Assembly: GCA_958295855.1 (NCBI GenBank)
Contig: OY282383.1
Location: 2,770,481-2,834,480 of the forward strand
Length of the DNA stretch: 64,000 bases
Origin: an uncultured Poribacteria bacterium
GTDB lineage: Bacteria > Poribacteria > WGA-4E > WGA-3G
Direction: 5' to 3'
In this document: piece by piece, positions 1 to 7,923 of the stretch
Position numbering within the stretch: the first letter of the stretch is position 1
Layout of the letters: each line of letters opens with the position of its first letter
Program-made: the position numbers and the translations under genes
Notes under the pieces: generated by a model
Told to the model about the DNA's origin: nothing
Databases searched by the model: none
The model's input: only the letters and a program-made list of their open reading frames with translations

Positions 1-2
1 CT

Positions 3-890
3 ATCTCGGTTGGGTTTATGCTGCCGCATCAACCTTTTGTTGCGCGTCAAGAAGATTATCAACTTTACGAAGGGCGGATGACAATGCCTCAAAATCCTGA
101 ACCTTTTTCAGAGGAATTGCATCCCTACTTTCGGTGGTGGCGTGAAAAGTGTGGCATCGTTTCGGTTTCCGATGCCGAGGTGCTCCGCGCACGCACGGCG
201 TATTGGGCATTGGTAACGCGGATGGACATGATGATTGGGCAGATCTTGACATCCCTTAGAGAAAACGGTTTGGACGAAAATACACTGATTCTCTACAGCT
301 CGGACCACGGCGAGCAGATCGGCGAACACGGGCTTTGGTGGAAACAGACATTCTATGAGCATTCGGTGAAAGTTCCCGCAATCCTTTCATGGCGCGGTAC
401 TTTACCGGAAGGCGTGCGGTGCAATCGCGTCGTCAGTTCGCTGGATCTGAATGCGACGATGCTCGATGCCCTCGGTGCGACACCTTTGCCACATTCTCGT
501 GGCCGAAGCACCCTACCGCTTCTTCGCGACGAAGACACGCGATGGGAAGACATCGCTTTCTCTGAGTATTGTACCGACGAGGGCTGTTATCATCGCATGG
601 TTCGAGATGGGGATTGGAAACTCAATTATTATCACGGGCAACCAGTGCAGCTTTTCAATCTGAAGGAAGATCCGAATGAATTGCGGGACCGGGCAGACGA
701 CCCGGGGTGCAGCAACATCTTGGCACAATTGACACAAAAGGTATTGGACGGTTGGAACCCTGATGAGGTTGCAGGGCAGATGGCTGCCAAACGCGCAGAC
801 TTGCAAATTCTCAGCCGTTGGGGACGAAACACACAACCGGCGGATCAGTACCGTTGGAACCTGCTACCAGAGATGGATTATTTGGATTGA
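3..890 (+). CDS. Sulfatase family protein, 5' truncated by the window edge
   Basis: C-terminal part of an arylsulfatase-type alkaline phosphatase superfamily enzyme that would hydrolyse a sulfate ester. The frame is open to the left edge (residues ISVGF precede the first Met at 18), so the true start and the formylglycine signature lie outside the window. The visible part has the family's second metal-site region (SSDHGEQIGEHGLWWK), the following YEHSVKVPAILSW stretch and a typical C-terminal strand (YYHGQPVQLFNLKEDPNE). A PhyH dioxygenase follows 107 bp downstream on the same strand, as is common in clusters that degrade sulfated or methylated substrates. Substrate cannot be told from the sequence. 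Confidence 0.9.
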   Translation: MSVGFMLPHQPFVARQEDYQLYEGRMTMPQNPEPFSEELHPYFRWWREKCGIVSVSDAEVLRARTAYWALVTRMDMMIGQILTSLRENGLDENTLILYSSDHGEQIGEHGLWWKQTFYEHSVKVPAILSWRGTLPEGVRCNRVVSSLDLNATMLDALGATPLPHSRGRSTLPLLRDEDTRWEDIAFSEYCTDEGCYHRMVRDGDWKLNYYHGQPVQLFNLKEDPNELRDRADDPGCSNILAQLTQKVLDGWNPDEVAGQMAAKRADLQILSRWGRNTQPADQYRWNLLPEMDYLD

Positions 891-997
891 GTAGTCTTTT
901 GAATGAAAAAGCCTAAACTTGTCGTTGTGGGACGCGGGACAGAAATGGGGCTCCGCCCTTACGAATGACGTGAATCTGGTATAAGAGGAGATACAAC

Positions 998-1873
998 ATG
1001 GCGAACAGTCCAATACTTAAGGGTGAACCTTTTAGTGAAGAGAAAACAGCACAGATAGCCGAACAATTCTTCCGTGATGGGTTCGTCCATATTCCGGGCG
1101 TGCTGACCGGCAAGGAGGTTGCCGCGCTCCGAGAGAAAACTGACGAACTCTTCGCAGATGCACAACTCGCAGAGAGAACAAACCCAGAACTGGCAGATGT
1201 GAGATATATCCAGATGGGCGCACACGCCGTGTCAGGCGAGTCGTTACCTTTCATTTTGCGGAACACGATCGAACTCGACCAGATCTTTCGGGATATGTTG
1301 CTCCGAGAGCCTATTCTGAGTTTGGCAGAGTCGATAGTCGGCAAGGACTGCAAGTTTTGCGGGCAGAATGTGCTGCGGAATCTCCCCGGGCTTTCCATTG
1401 ACCGGTGGCATGTCGACGGCTCTATCCACTTTCCTGTCAGCGATGAGATGCCGCGCCACGATGCTCGCCTGCGGATGCCTGTGATGTGGTTTACTGTTCA
1501 GATAGCGTTGAGCGATATTGATTCAATTGAGGAGGGACCCACGCAGTACGTGCGCTGCAGCCATTATTCCGGTAGGCATCCGAACGGTGCCGACTCTTCA
1601 CATGGGGAACCTGAATTTGAAGGTAATAAGCCAGTCTCTGTTTTCTGCAAGGCGGGCGACATCTATCTGCAGGATCCGCAGTGTTGGCACCGGGGCGCGC
1701 CGAACCTTTCCAATAAGACGCGTTATATTTTGCAATCGCAGTATGCGGCTTATTGGGCATATTGGCGGTTTAGTCTCTGCAACAGCGTGCCTGTGCCTGA
1801 AAATGCCCTCCAAAGTGCCAGCGATCGGTTGTTGAATCTATTGGGACGCAGCCGCCCAGGCACTGTGAATTGA
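998..1873 (+). CDS. Phytanoyl-CoA dioxygenase (PhyH) family protein
   Basis: A 291-residue Fe(II)/2-oxoglutarate-dependent dioxygenase of the PhyH family. The N-terminus has the usual opening (FFRDGFVHIPGVLTGKEV). The metal facial triad is visible as H and D in RWHVDGSIHFP and the distal His in QCWHRGAPNLSNKTRY, followed by the 2-oxoglutarate-binding Arg. The ATG at 998 is preceded by AGAGGAG with good spacing. It lies between a sulfatase and an amidase on the same strand. It could hydroxylate a small molecule; the substrate is unknown. Further PhyH genes lie at 50.8 and 51.7 kb, with a broken one at 48.5 kb. Confidence 0.9.
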   Translation: MANSPILKGEPFSEEKTAQIAEQFFRDGFVHIPGVLTGKEVAALREKTDELFADAQLAERTNPELADVRYIQMGAHAVSGESLPFILRNTIELDQIFRDMLLREPILSLAESIVGKDCKFCGQNVLRNLPGLSIDRWHVDGSIHFPVSDEMPRHDARLRMPVMWFTVQIALSDIDSIEEGPTQYVRCSHYSGRHPNGADSSHGEPEFEGNKPVSVFCKAGDIYLQDPQCWHRGAPNLSNKTRYILQSQYAAYWAYWRFSLCNSVPVPENALQSASDRLLNLLGRSRPGTVN

Positions 1874-1963
1874 TACATATCGCAGCCATCTCATAAAACG
1901 CATGCGAGGCACGGGGATGTCACACTACGGGATATGGAACGAATAGAAGCGAGGAAAAGGAAC

Positions 1964-3364
1964 ATGCATGAAACACCACTACACTTCAGAACAATTACCG
2001 AGATCGCGGAAGGGATTGCTTCTAAGCAGCTATCGCCTGTGGAGGTAACGACTGCGATGCTGGAGCGCATTGACCGGCTTGATAGCCGATTGAAGAGTTA
2101 CGCTACAGTGATGGCGGAACACGCAATGGCTGCAGCACAGAAAGCCGAAAGCGAGATTAACGCTGGGCAGTGCCGCGGGCCGCTGCACGGCATCCCTATT
2201 GCCATAAAGGATCTCTGCTTCACTAAGGGTGTCCGCACGATGGGTGCAGCGACAGTGCTCGCAGATCATGTACCTGAGTTCAATAGCACGGTTGTCGCAA
2301 AACTTGAAGCGGCGGGGGCGATACTGCTTGGCAAACTCAACTTGACTGAAGGCGCAATGGGTGGCTACAACCCTAAATTCGAGATTCCCAAAAACCCGTG
2401 GAACGCCGATCGGTGGACAGGCTCGTCATCAAGTGGCTCCGGCGTTGCAACGGCGGCGGGCTTGTGCTTCGGTTCACTCGGCAGCGACACAGGTGGTTCA
2501 ATCCGCTTCCCTGCGGCAGCGTGTGGCACCGTGGGACTGAAACCGACCTGGGGCAGAGTGAGTCGTTACGGTGTGCTTGCGCTTGCTGAATCGATGGATC
2601 ACGTCGGCCCCATGACCCGGGGTGTCGCTGATGCAGGGATTATGCTTGAGGCAATCGCTGGCTTTGACCCGAACGATGCGACTTCGCTGCCAGATGCTGT
2701 TCCTAACATGCTTGAGGGGCTTGGGCAGAACATCCGAGGTGTTCGCATCGGGTTCGACGAAAACTACGCAACGAACGATATTGACGTTGAGCTCGCCGAA
2801 GCAGTGTGTGCTGGTGTGGAGGTGTTGAAAGCATGTGGTGCGGAAATCGTTGCAGCGCAACTGCCTGACATGGATGAGTACGTCGCCGCGTGGCCGACGC
2901 TGTGTTCCGCCGAGGCGGTTGCAGCGCATGCAGCCACCTATCCCTCCCAACGCGATGCTTACGGGCCCTGGTTCCGAGGCTGGCTGGATATGGGAGCGAA
3001 GGTGACAGGCGCGGAATATGCCAAAGCGAACAATTTGAGAGCCGCCTGCACGGGGCATATCAGAAGGGTGTTTGAGCAGATTGATGTGCTGGTATGCCCA
3101 TCCATGTCAGCACCCCCGCATTTCGTCACGCCAGAGATGTTGTATGGACCGAACGAAGCCCGGCCACCGAAGTTCCAACGGTTCACGGTGCCGTTTGACT
3201 ACAACGGCGCGCCAACGCTATCTGTACCGTGTGGCATGAATAGCGAAGGGCTACCGTTGAGTATCCAGTTTGTCGGAAAACATTTGGCAGAGCCGTTGTT
3301 ATGTCGGACCGGTCATGCTTATGAGATGGCAACAGCGTGGCACACTCTCCATCCCGATGTTTGA
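1964..3364 (+). CDS. Amidase signature family protein (GatA-like)
   Basis: Amidase signature enzyme of about 466 residues, hydrolysing an amide bond with a Ser-cisSer-Lys triad. The catalytic Lys lies in PIAIKDLCFTKG, the glycine/serine-rich signature in TGSSSSGSGVATAAG, and the nucleophile in GSDTGGSIRFPAA. An upstream in-frame ATG exists at 1934, but the ATG at 1964 has GAGG nine bases before it and gives the usual N-terminus (MHETPLHFRTITEIAEGI). It resembles GatA, but there is no gatB or gatC nearby and the neighbours are catabolic, so a free amidase is more likely than the amidotransferase subunit. Confidence 0.88.
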   Translation: MHETPLHFRTITEIAEGIASKQLSPVEVTTAMLERIDRLDSRLKSYATVMAEHAMAAAQKAESEINAGQCRGPLHGIPIAIKDLCFTKGVRTMGAATVLADHVPEFNSTVVAKLEAAGAILLGKLNLTEGAMGGYNPKFEIPKNPWNADRWTGSSSSGSGVATAAGLCFGSLGSDTGGSIRFPAAACGTVGLKPTWGRVSRYGVLALAESMDHVGPMTRGVADAGIMLEAIAGFDPNDATSLPDAVPNMLEGLGQNIRGVRIGFDENYATNDIDVELAEAVCAGVEVLKACGAEIVAAQLPDMDEYVAAWPTLCSAEAVAAHAATYPSQRDAYGPWFRGWLDMGAKVTGAEYAKANNLRAACTGHIRRVFEQIDVLVCPSMSAPPHFVTPEMLYGPNEARPPKFQRFTVPFDYNGAPTLSVPCGMNSEGLPLSIQFVGKHLAEPLLCRTGHAYEMATAWHTLHPDV

Positions 3365-3554
3365 ATCTATTGCTTCAACAAACGGAGGCTACGGTAAATG
3401 TGAAGGTAGGGGCAGATGTTTGTACCCGCCCCTACAGTTCGATGAAAACGAAAGGCTCCTGGTTTTTGACCTTAAGCATTTTAACACAAGTTCGTAAAGA
3501 ATCAAAAGAAAAATCGCAGTGACATTTCGTTTTTTGCTAAAAAAATAAAAAAGC
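3365..3554. other. Intergenic region with a small palindrome
   Basis: No gene is seen. The stretch holds an inverted repeat around 3408-3437 (GTAGGGGC ... GCCCCTAC). Its arm recurs in other intergenic regions of the window, for example near 29440, 32070, 33670 and 51660. It may act as a weak terminator for the amidase gene. Confidence 0.5.
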
Positions 3555-3583
3555 TTGCATTTCCGGTGCGGATAAAGTATAAT
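3555..3583 (+). promoter_or_regulatory. Sigma-70-type promoter of the coiled-coil membrane gene
   Basis: A -35 box TTGCAT (3555-3560) and a -10 box TATAAT (3578-3583) are separated by exactly 17 bases. A second TATAAT lies at 3608-3613. The promoter precedes the TTG-initiated gene at 3641. Confidence 0.65.
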
Positions 3584-3640
3584 ATACTAAAATTTGCATG
3601 AATATGGTATAATCATTGGCACTGATAAGGTAGGTAGAGA

Positions 3641-4111
3641 TTGGAACAGAAACCTCACCCGGATGCTGCAGATGGACACCCGTTTGAAGCGGCAGCGCAA
3701 GACGACGCATACATTGCTTTCCCGGGGGGCATCCCCAAAAGATGGTTCGATCCTGCGTTTAACGTTTTCATCACTGTTTTCCTGGGCTACGCTTTATGGG
3801 TTGTCGTTGCTGAATTTCGGGAAGGCGAGACATCGGGCGCATCTCTGGTTGTGATTGCGAAATCCATTGTTACGCATCTTTCCAATTTCTTTGTGGTCTT
3901 CACCTTAGTTCTCATTGCCTTTTGTAAAGGATTGGAGCGTATTATGTATTACTTAGATGCGAAAAAGCAAGCCGCGCAGTATAAACAGCAGGCTGAACAG
4001 TATAAACAGCGCGCAGAGCAGTATAAGCAGCGCGCAGAGCAAGCCGAGGCAGAAAAAGAGCGCCTTTTGCAAGAATTGCAGAGGTATAAACAGAATCGCA
4101 GCGACGCTTAG
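3641..4111 (+). CDS. Membrane protein with a C-terminal QYKQ coiled-coil repeat
   Basis: A 156-residue protein, not assigned to a known family. Residues about 35-55 and 75-95 are two hydrophobic segments (NVFITVFLGYALWVVVA and FFVVFTLVLIAFC). The C-terminal third is a long charged helix of seven-residue units reading QYKQRAE/QYKQQAE, which should form a coiled coil. The start is TTG at 3641, since no ATG lies near the ribosome-binding-like AAGG at 3627. The 3' half is duplicated directly downstream. Function is unknown; a membrane-anchored coiled coil is as far as the sequence goes. Confidence 0.7.
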   Translation: MEQKPHPDAADGHPFEAAAQDDAYIAFPGGIPKRWFDPAFNVFITVFLGYALWVVVAEFREGETSGASLVVIAKSIVTHLSNFFVVFTLVLIAFCKGLERIMYYLDAKKQAAQYKQQAEQYKQRAEQYKQRAEQAEAEKERLLQELQRYKQNRSDA

Positions 4112-4175
4112 AACCTGCCTCCGACGGCACCGGTGCGCCCGTTTCTACAGCACTGGAAAGTAGGTAGAGATTGGA

Positions 4176-4385
4176 TTGGAGCGTATTATGTATTACTTAG
4201 ATGCGAAAAAGCAAGCAGCGCAGTATAAACAGCAGGCTGAACAGTATAAACAGCGTGCAGAGCAGTATAAGCAGCGCGCAGAGCAGGCTGAGCAGTATAA
4301 GCAGCGCGCAGAGCAAGCTGAGGCAGAAAAAGAGCACCTTTTGCAAGAATTGCAGAGGTATAAACAGAATCGCAGCGACGCTTAG
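4176..4385 (+). pseudogene. Truncated duplicate of the coiled-coil membrane gene
   Basis: A second, near-identical copy of the 3' half of the preceding gene, starting at a sequence reading LERIMYYLDAKKQAAQYK. The upstream motif TAGGTAGAGATTGGA of the parent gene (3631-3645) is repeated at 4161-4175. There it is joined directly to the segment that follows an ATTGGA at 3931. This looks like a tandem duplication from which the transmembrane part was lost by recombination between short ATTGGA repeats. The copy has gained QYKQ units. A TTG at 4176 or ATG at 4188 could still give a 65-69 residue soluble coiled coil, so expression is not excluded. Confidence 0.6.
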
Positions 4386-4538
4386 AACCTGCCTCCGACG
4401 GCACCGGTGCGCCTGTTTCTACGACAGAGCAAGCGGGGCACTGGGTGCCGATAACCGCGTTCGCGATGTTGAAGTCAAACCGCAAGCGAAATGGTGCCGT
4501 CTCTTTCCGTAAAGGAATGAATTTGATCTATTCCCAGA

Positions 4539-5570
4539 TCAATTCGGTGGCAGATGATAGCCCGCTTTCATCACGTTAATCCTGTGAAGGCTATTTTCTG
4601 CCGTGATATAGAGGGTGTTACTCGCTTCGCCACGACTGAATGCAACGTTAGTCGGTAGGGCTGGTGTCTTGATGTAAGCCAATTCCTTACTGTCAGGTGA
4701 GTAAACGTAAATTCCCGGGCGAGTTTCGTCGCGCACAGCCACGTAAAGATTCCCTTCCACATCAACAGTGAAACCGTCGGGCCCGTTCTGTGGTGCGTAA
4801 TCAACGAGCGTTTCTCGGAAGACAGCGGTGCCGTCCGGTGACAAATCATACGCCAGCAATGCCATCCGCCCCTTGTGGGATGTCATGTCATCAGCGAGAT
4901 TCCCTGTTGCACCGTTGTCGTGGCTGCCGACATAGAGGGTTTTCTGATCCGGGGAAACCGCTATTCCATTTGGTTTGCCCGCATCCGTAACAACGAGATG
5001 AATAGTGCCATCTGCATCGATTCGGTAGACACCCATGATGGGTTGTTCGACCGGCTCGTGCCCAGCATATCGCGGATCGGTAAAATAGATTCGTCCCTGC
5101 TCATCAATCGCAATATCGTTAGGCGAATTAAAAGGCTTCCCATTATACAACCCGGCGACGATTTCACTTTTGCCGGTTGTCAGATCTGTGCGGGTGATGC
5201 GGCGGCCGCCAAAATCCGCGCCTTCCGCGACAACTATGCGCCCTTGCCCGTCAAACTTGATGCCGTTGGACATCCCGCTGGGGGAACGGAACACAGCGGT
5301 TTTTCCTGTCTCCGGGTCGTATTTCCAGATGTGCCCTGCCTGCATATCCGCTTGATCCGTGAAGGTAATATCACTGAAATAGACCTTGCCATCCGGGGCA
5401 ACGGCCGGGCCTTCGGTGAAATGGGCACCGCTGAACACCTCCTCCAGCTCAGCATCCGGAGGGAGGATAGCTTCACCGCCAGGTGCAGTATGGGCAATTG
5501 AGGCAGCGGTTAACGCAACACCTGTAACAAAGGCGAATACCGGGGAGGGTGAGATAGGTGGATTCAACAT
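4539..5570 (-). CDS. SMP-30/gluconolactonase/LRE family protein, exported
   Basis: A 343-residue beta-propeller lactonase-type protein. The chosen start (ATG at 5570) has AAGGAG at 5577-5582 and begins a clear signal peptide (hydrophobic FAFVTGVALTAASIAHTA) with likely cleavage before APGGEA. A longer in-frame ORF upstream lacks such support. Blade motifs typical of the family follow: FTEGPAVAPDGKVYFSD, MSNGIKFDGQGRIVVAEG, FNSPNDIAIDEQGRIYFTD, KPNGIAVSPDQKTLYVG and GPDGFTVDVEGNLYVAV, with the metal ligands E, N and D in the expected places. It likely hydrolyses a sugar lactone in the periplasm. Confidence 0.88.
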   Translation of the reverse strand: MLNPPISPSPVFAFVTGVALTAASIAHTAPGGEAILPPDAELEEVFSGAHFTEGPAVAPDGKVYFSDITFTDQADMQAGHIWKYDPETGKTAVFRSPSGMSNGIKFDGQGRIVVAEGADFGGRRITRTDLTTGKSEIVAGLYNGKPFNSPNDIAIDEQGRIYFTDPRYAGHEPVEQPIMGVYRIDADGTIHLVVTDAGKPNGIAVSPDQKTLYVGSHDNGATGNLADDMTSHKGRMALLAYDLSPDGTAVFRETLVDYAPQNGPDGFTVDVEGNLYVAVRDETRPGIYVYSPDSKELAYIKTPALPTNVAFSRGEASNTLYITAENSLHRINVMKAGYHLPPN

Positions 5571-5712
5571 GTTTAACTCCTTCTGGGTAACATGCCAGTT
5601 TTGTTTATTGAATGGAAAGATTTTAGCATACATTCTGAACTCGATCAAGTTTAACAATAATCCCTTCTTCCTGTAGGTGAGCCTATAGGAAGTGTAGCTT
5701 TTATCGATGAAT

Positions 5713-6729
5713 TTATCCCATCGGATATGGCCCGTGGGTTGTCACACCCTGCCGGGCGTGTGCATACACGGCATCTTGAATCTCAAGGATACGCACCGCA
5801 TCAGCGACCGTGGGCTCAAAAGGGGTGCCGTCACGAACCGCGTCGAATGCTTCGCTCATCACACCCCGCATCCGTTCACCGTGCGAGATGTCCTCGCTAA
5901 ATTGGACACCTTCGGTTGTGTGAACTTCGATGAGCGGTTCGCCGTTGCGTCCGTACTGCTCAAATACCGATGCCTTTGTGCCAACAAATCGGAAGAAATG
6001 ATCGCCACTGCGCGTACCTGACGGATAGGTGTAGCCGGACTCAACAATGCCGGTGATACCGCTTTCCGTTCGTAGTACACCGATACCACTATCCTCTACA
6101 CCGCGGCTGTACATGGCATTGGACATCACTGCACCAACGACTGTAATTTGCTGCTGGCCGACAAACTGAAGAAACGTATCGATGCCATGTGCTGCCTCAA
6201 CTGCCCAGCAGCCCCCACCAGACACGCTCGAATCGTTGTGCCACGCTGAGGGTGTTGCATCGTAACGGGACGGAGAACCGTTGTTTAACCTGCTGCTGTA
6301 CAATACAAGTTCGCCTAAGCTGCCATCTGCAACCATCGCTTTAACCACGCTGACAATTCGGCTTGCACGATTTGGCAGCACAAGCGCGCTGAACACGCCG
6401 TGCTTTTCGGATGCCTCTGCGGCGGGACGCAGCCGGTCAGCACAGTCCGCAAACGGTTTGTCCAAGAGGTAGGGGGTACGCCGGTCAACACATGCCTGAA
6501 CGTGGTCCGGCATCTCAATATGCTTTCCTGCAACGAGTGCGGCATCCGGATTGCTTGCATCAAGGCATTCGCCTGCGGTTGCAAATCCGGGGCATTGAAA
6601 ATCTTCCGCCAATTGTTGCCGAGGTGCAGCCTCGCCATCCATGACACCGACAATCTCATGCCCGAGCGCGTGCGCGGTGCGTGCCATACTTCGCCCATGG
6701 TGGCTATAAGAAAGAACAACCAGTTTCAT
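5713..6729 (-). CDS. Gfo/Idh/MocA family oxidoreductase
   Basis: A 338-residue NAD(P)-dependent sugar or cyclitol oxidoreductase. The N-terminal Rossmann region (MKLVVLSYSHHGRSMARTAHALGHEIVGVMD) lacks the classic GxGxxG and has SHHGRSM instead. The DKPFAD motif matches the family's conserved EKP Lys. The C-terminal alpha/beta domain follows (GGCWAVEAAHGIDTFLQFVG). The ATG at 6729 has AGGAGATAAA upstream. It shares strand with the SMP-30 gene, so both may serve sugar acid catabolism. Confidence 0.85.
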   Translation of the reverse strand: MKLVVLSYSHHGRSMARTAHALGHEIVGVMDGEAAPRQQLAEDFQCPGFATAGECLDASNPDAALVAGKHIEMPDHVQACVDRRTPYLLDKPFADCADRLRPAAEASEKHGVFSALVLPNRASRIVSVVKAMVADGSLGELVLYSSRLNNGSPSRYDATPSAWHNDSSVSGGGCWAVEAAHGIDTFLQFVGQQQITVVGAVMSNAMYSRGVEDSGIGVLRTESGITGIVESGYTYPSGTRSGDHFFRFVGTKASVFEQYGRNGEPLIEVHTTEGVQFSEDISHGERMRGVMSEAFDAVRDGTPFEPTVADAVRILEIQDAVYAHARQGVTTHGPYPMG

Positions 6730-6797
6730 GTTTTATCTCCTATAAAAGAAGTCTTTGAGCGATAAGCGCGCAATACCGGTCATTTTCTAAAAACAGG

Positions 6798-6917
6798 TTA
6801 GGATGCCCGACGTTTGCACCTCTCAAGCGGTTTGCTGTGCGTCGCTGTCGGTGGCGGTTTCAGGGGCATCGCTGCGGGGGTCGGCGGTAAAAGTGAAATC
6901 CTCTGTTTACGAAACAT
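6798..6917 (-). CDS. Possible 39-residue small protein with a strong Shine-Dalgarno
   Basis: A short reading frame beginning MFRKQRISLLPPTPAA and ending at a TAA at 6798-6800. Its ATG has a near-perfect AGGAGG seven bases upstream, immediately after the stop of the gene at 6929. The peptide is basic and proline-rich. A different frame over the same bases reads EDFTFTADPRSDAPETATDS, which looks more like normal coding, so this may be a frameshifted remnant of a small acidic protein. No function can be assigned. Confidence 0.3.
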   Translation of the reverse strand: MFRKQRISLLPPTPAAMPLKPPPTATHSKPLERCKRRAS

Positions 6918-6928
6918 TGGAAAACCTC

Positions 6929-7447
6929 CTAATACGGTGAAATTAAGTGTTCTAAATCGTACTCACGAAGCACAGCATTGAACTTCGCTGTGCTAAATTG
7001 ACTCGACTTGGACTTGGCTTCAGAACTTGTCCAGGTCGTCATCGTATAGAGCGGGCGCATCCGTTGAACAGACGCTTCAAGTGCCTCGATTTCCGCAGTG
7101 AGCCGATTCACTTCGGCAACATCGCCGCGTGACTCCGCCCACCCCTGAGCGTCTTGAAGCTGCTGATACCTTTCGTATTCCTCGCGGGTCGGCGCGAACC
7201 CAACGCCCATCTTTATTTCAACACACGGCTCGCCTTCTTTCTGTAAAACCGGTGTGCCGTTTTCATCTAAAAGCGGCACACCGATGTCCTTCCAGCGATA
7301 CTGATATCCCCGCGGAGGCGGTTTCAGCCCACGTTGAAGATAAAACTGGTCAAAGATTCGCTGAGACAGCAGACTCCAGCCAACGCACAGCACAAAGAAC
7401 GCTAACGCCCCGATAAAAAGGCGGTTGCTGAAAACGTCTTTTAACAT
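6929..7447 (-). CDS. Uncharacterised single-pass membrane protein
   Basis: A 172-residue protein of no recognised family. The start at 7447 (MLKDVFSNRLF) is chosen because AGGAGAATTTAAC lies directly upstream. A hydrophobic helix at residues about 10-26 (LFIGALAFFVLCVGWSLL) should anchor it in the membrane. The rest is soluble, with a Pro/Tyr-rich stretch (LKPPPRGYQYRWKDIG) and a short helical segment rich in Glu and Arg that may be a coiled coil. A possible small ORF follows it. Confidence 0.7.
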   Translation of the reverse strand: MLKDVFSNRLFIGALAFFVLCVGWSLLSQRIFDQFYLQRGLKPPPRGYQYRWKDIGVPLLDENGTPVLQKEGEPCVEIKMGVGFAPTREEYERYQQLQDAQGWAESRGDVAEVNRLTAEIEALEASVQRMRPLYTMTTWTSSEAKSKSSQFSTAKFNAVLREYDLEHLISPY

Positions 7448-7923
7448 GTTAAATTCTCCTGTTTTGAGTCCCGACACACGTTAACCTTTATCCAAGTCGT
7501 TGGGGGCTCCGTCTCCCCTCGACAAAGAAACGCCCCCTCGACGCGGAGAAACTCCGAATTGCGAAACGGCTTTAGACCTTTGAGGTTCTTTTAAACTCTC
7601 AATTAGTCTTTCTTTCAAGCGAATTTACGAAAGTGCGATAAACCTATACCACGACTGCGTTTTACCCTGTTGATAACTTTGTCAATTTGCACCTATTTTG
7701 TGCATTGTAGTCGAGCGGAACAGCCCTGCATAGCCCCTCGCAGATATTTAAAAAACAGCTTTTGACACCCCAGGGATAGCGTTGATGCACGTCGCATCTG
7801 GGCGAAGGTGGTATTAACCCCTGCAAAGCAGGGGAGACATACCCTTAGCCGCAAAAACGCTATCAAAAGGTTCTAACATCGGTGGCAGTTTTCTGATTGC
7901 TGATGGCCGACTGCTGACAGACA
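7448..7923. other. 476-bp intergenic region
   Basis: No coding frame is convincing. It contains GC-rich palindromic stretches near 7510-7555 and a full copy of the R1 repeat at 7785-7856. The promoter of the gene starting at 7447 should lie in it, but no strong -35/-10 pair stands out. Confidence 0.5.
7785..7856 (+). repeat. R1 palindromic repeat, full-length copy
   Basis: A 72-bp element beginning ATGCACGTCGCATCTGGGCG, with a central CCCCTGCAAAGCAGGGG palindrome flanked by GGTAT and ATACC arms, and ending GCCGCAAAA. Further full copies lie at 39063, 39731, 39935 and 40023. Shortened or nested forms lie between 42 and 48.4 kb. No transposase is encoded, so it is REP/MITE-like. Confidence 0.75.

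Noticed and set aside
1964..3364. gatA of the Glu-tRNA(Gln) amidotransferase
   Set aside because: No gatB or gatC nearby and the gene sits among catabolic genes; the signature fits any amidase.
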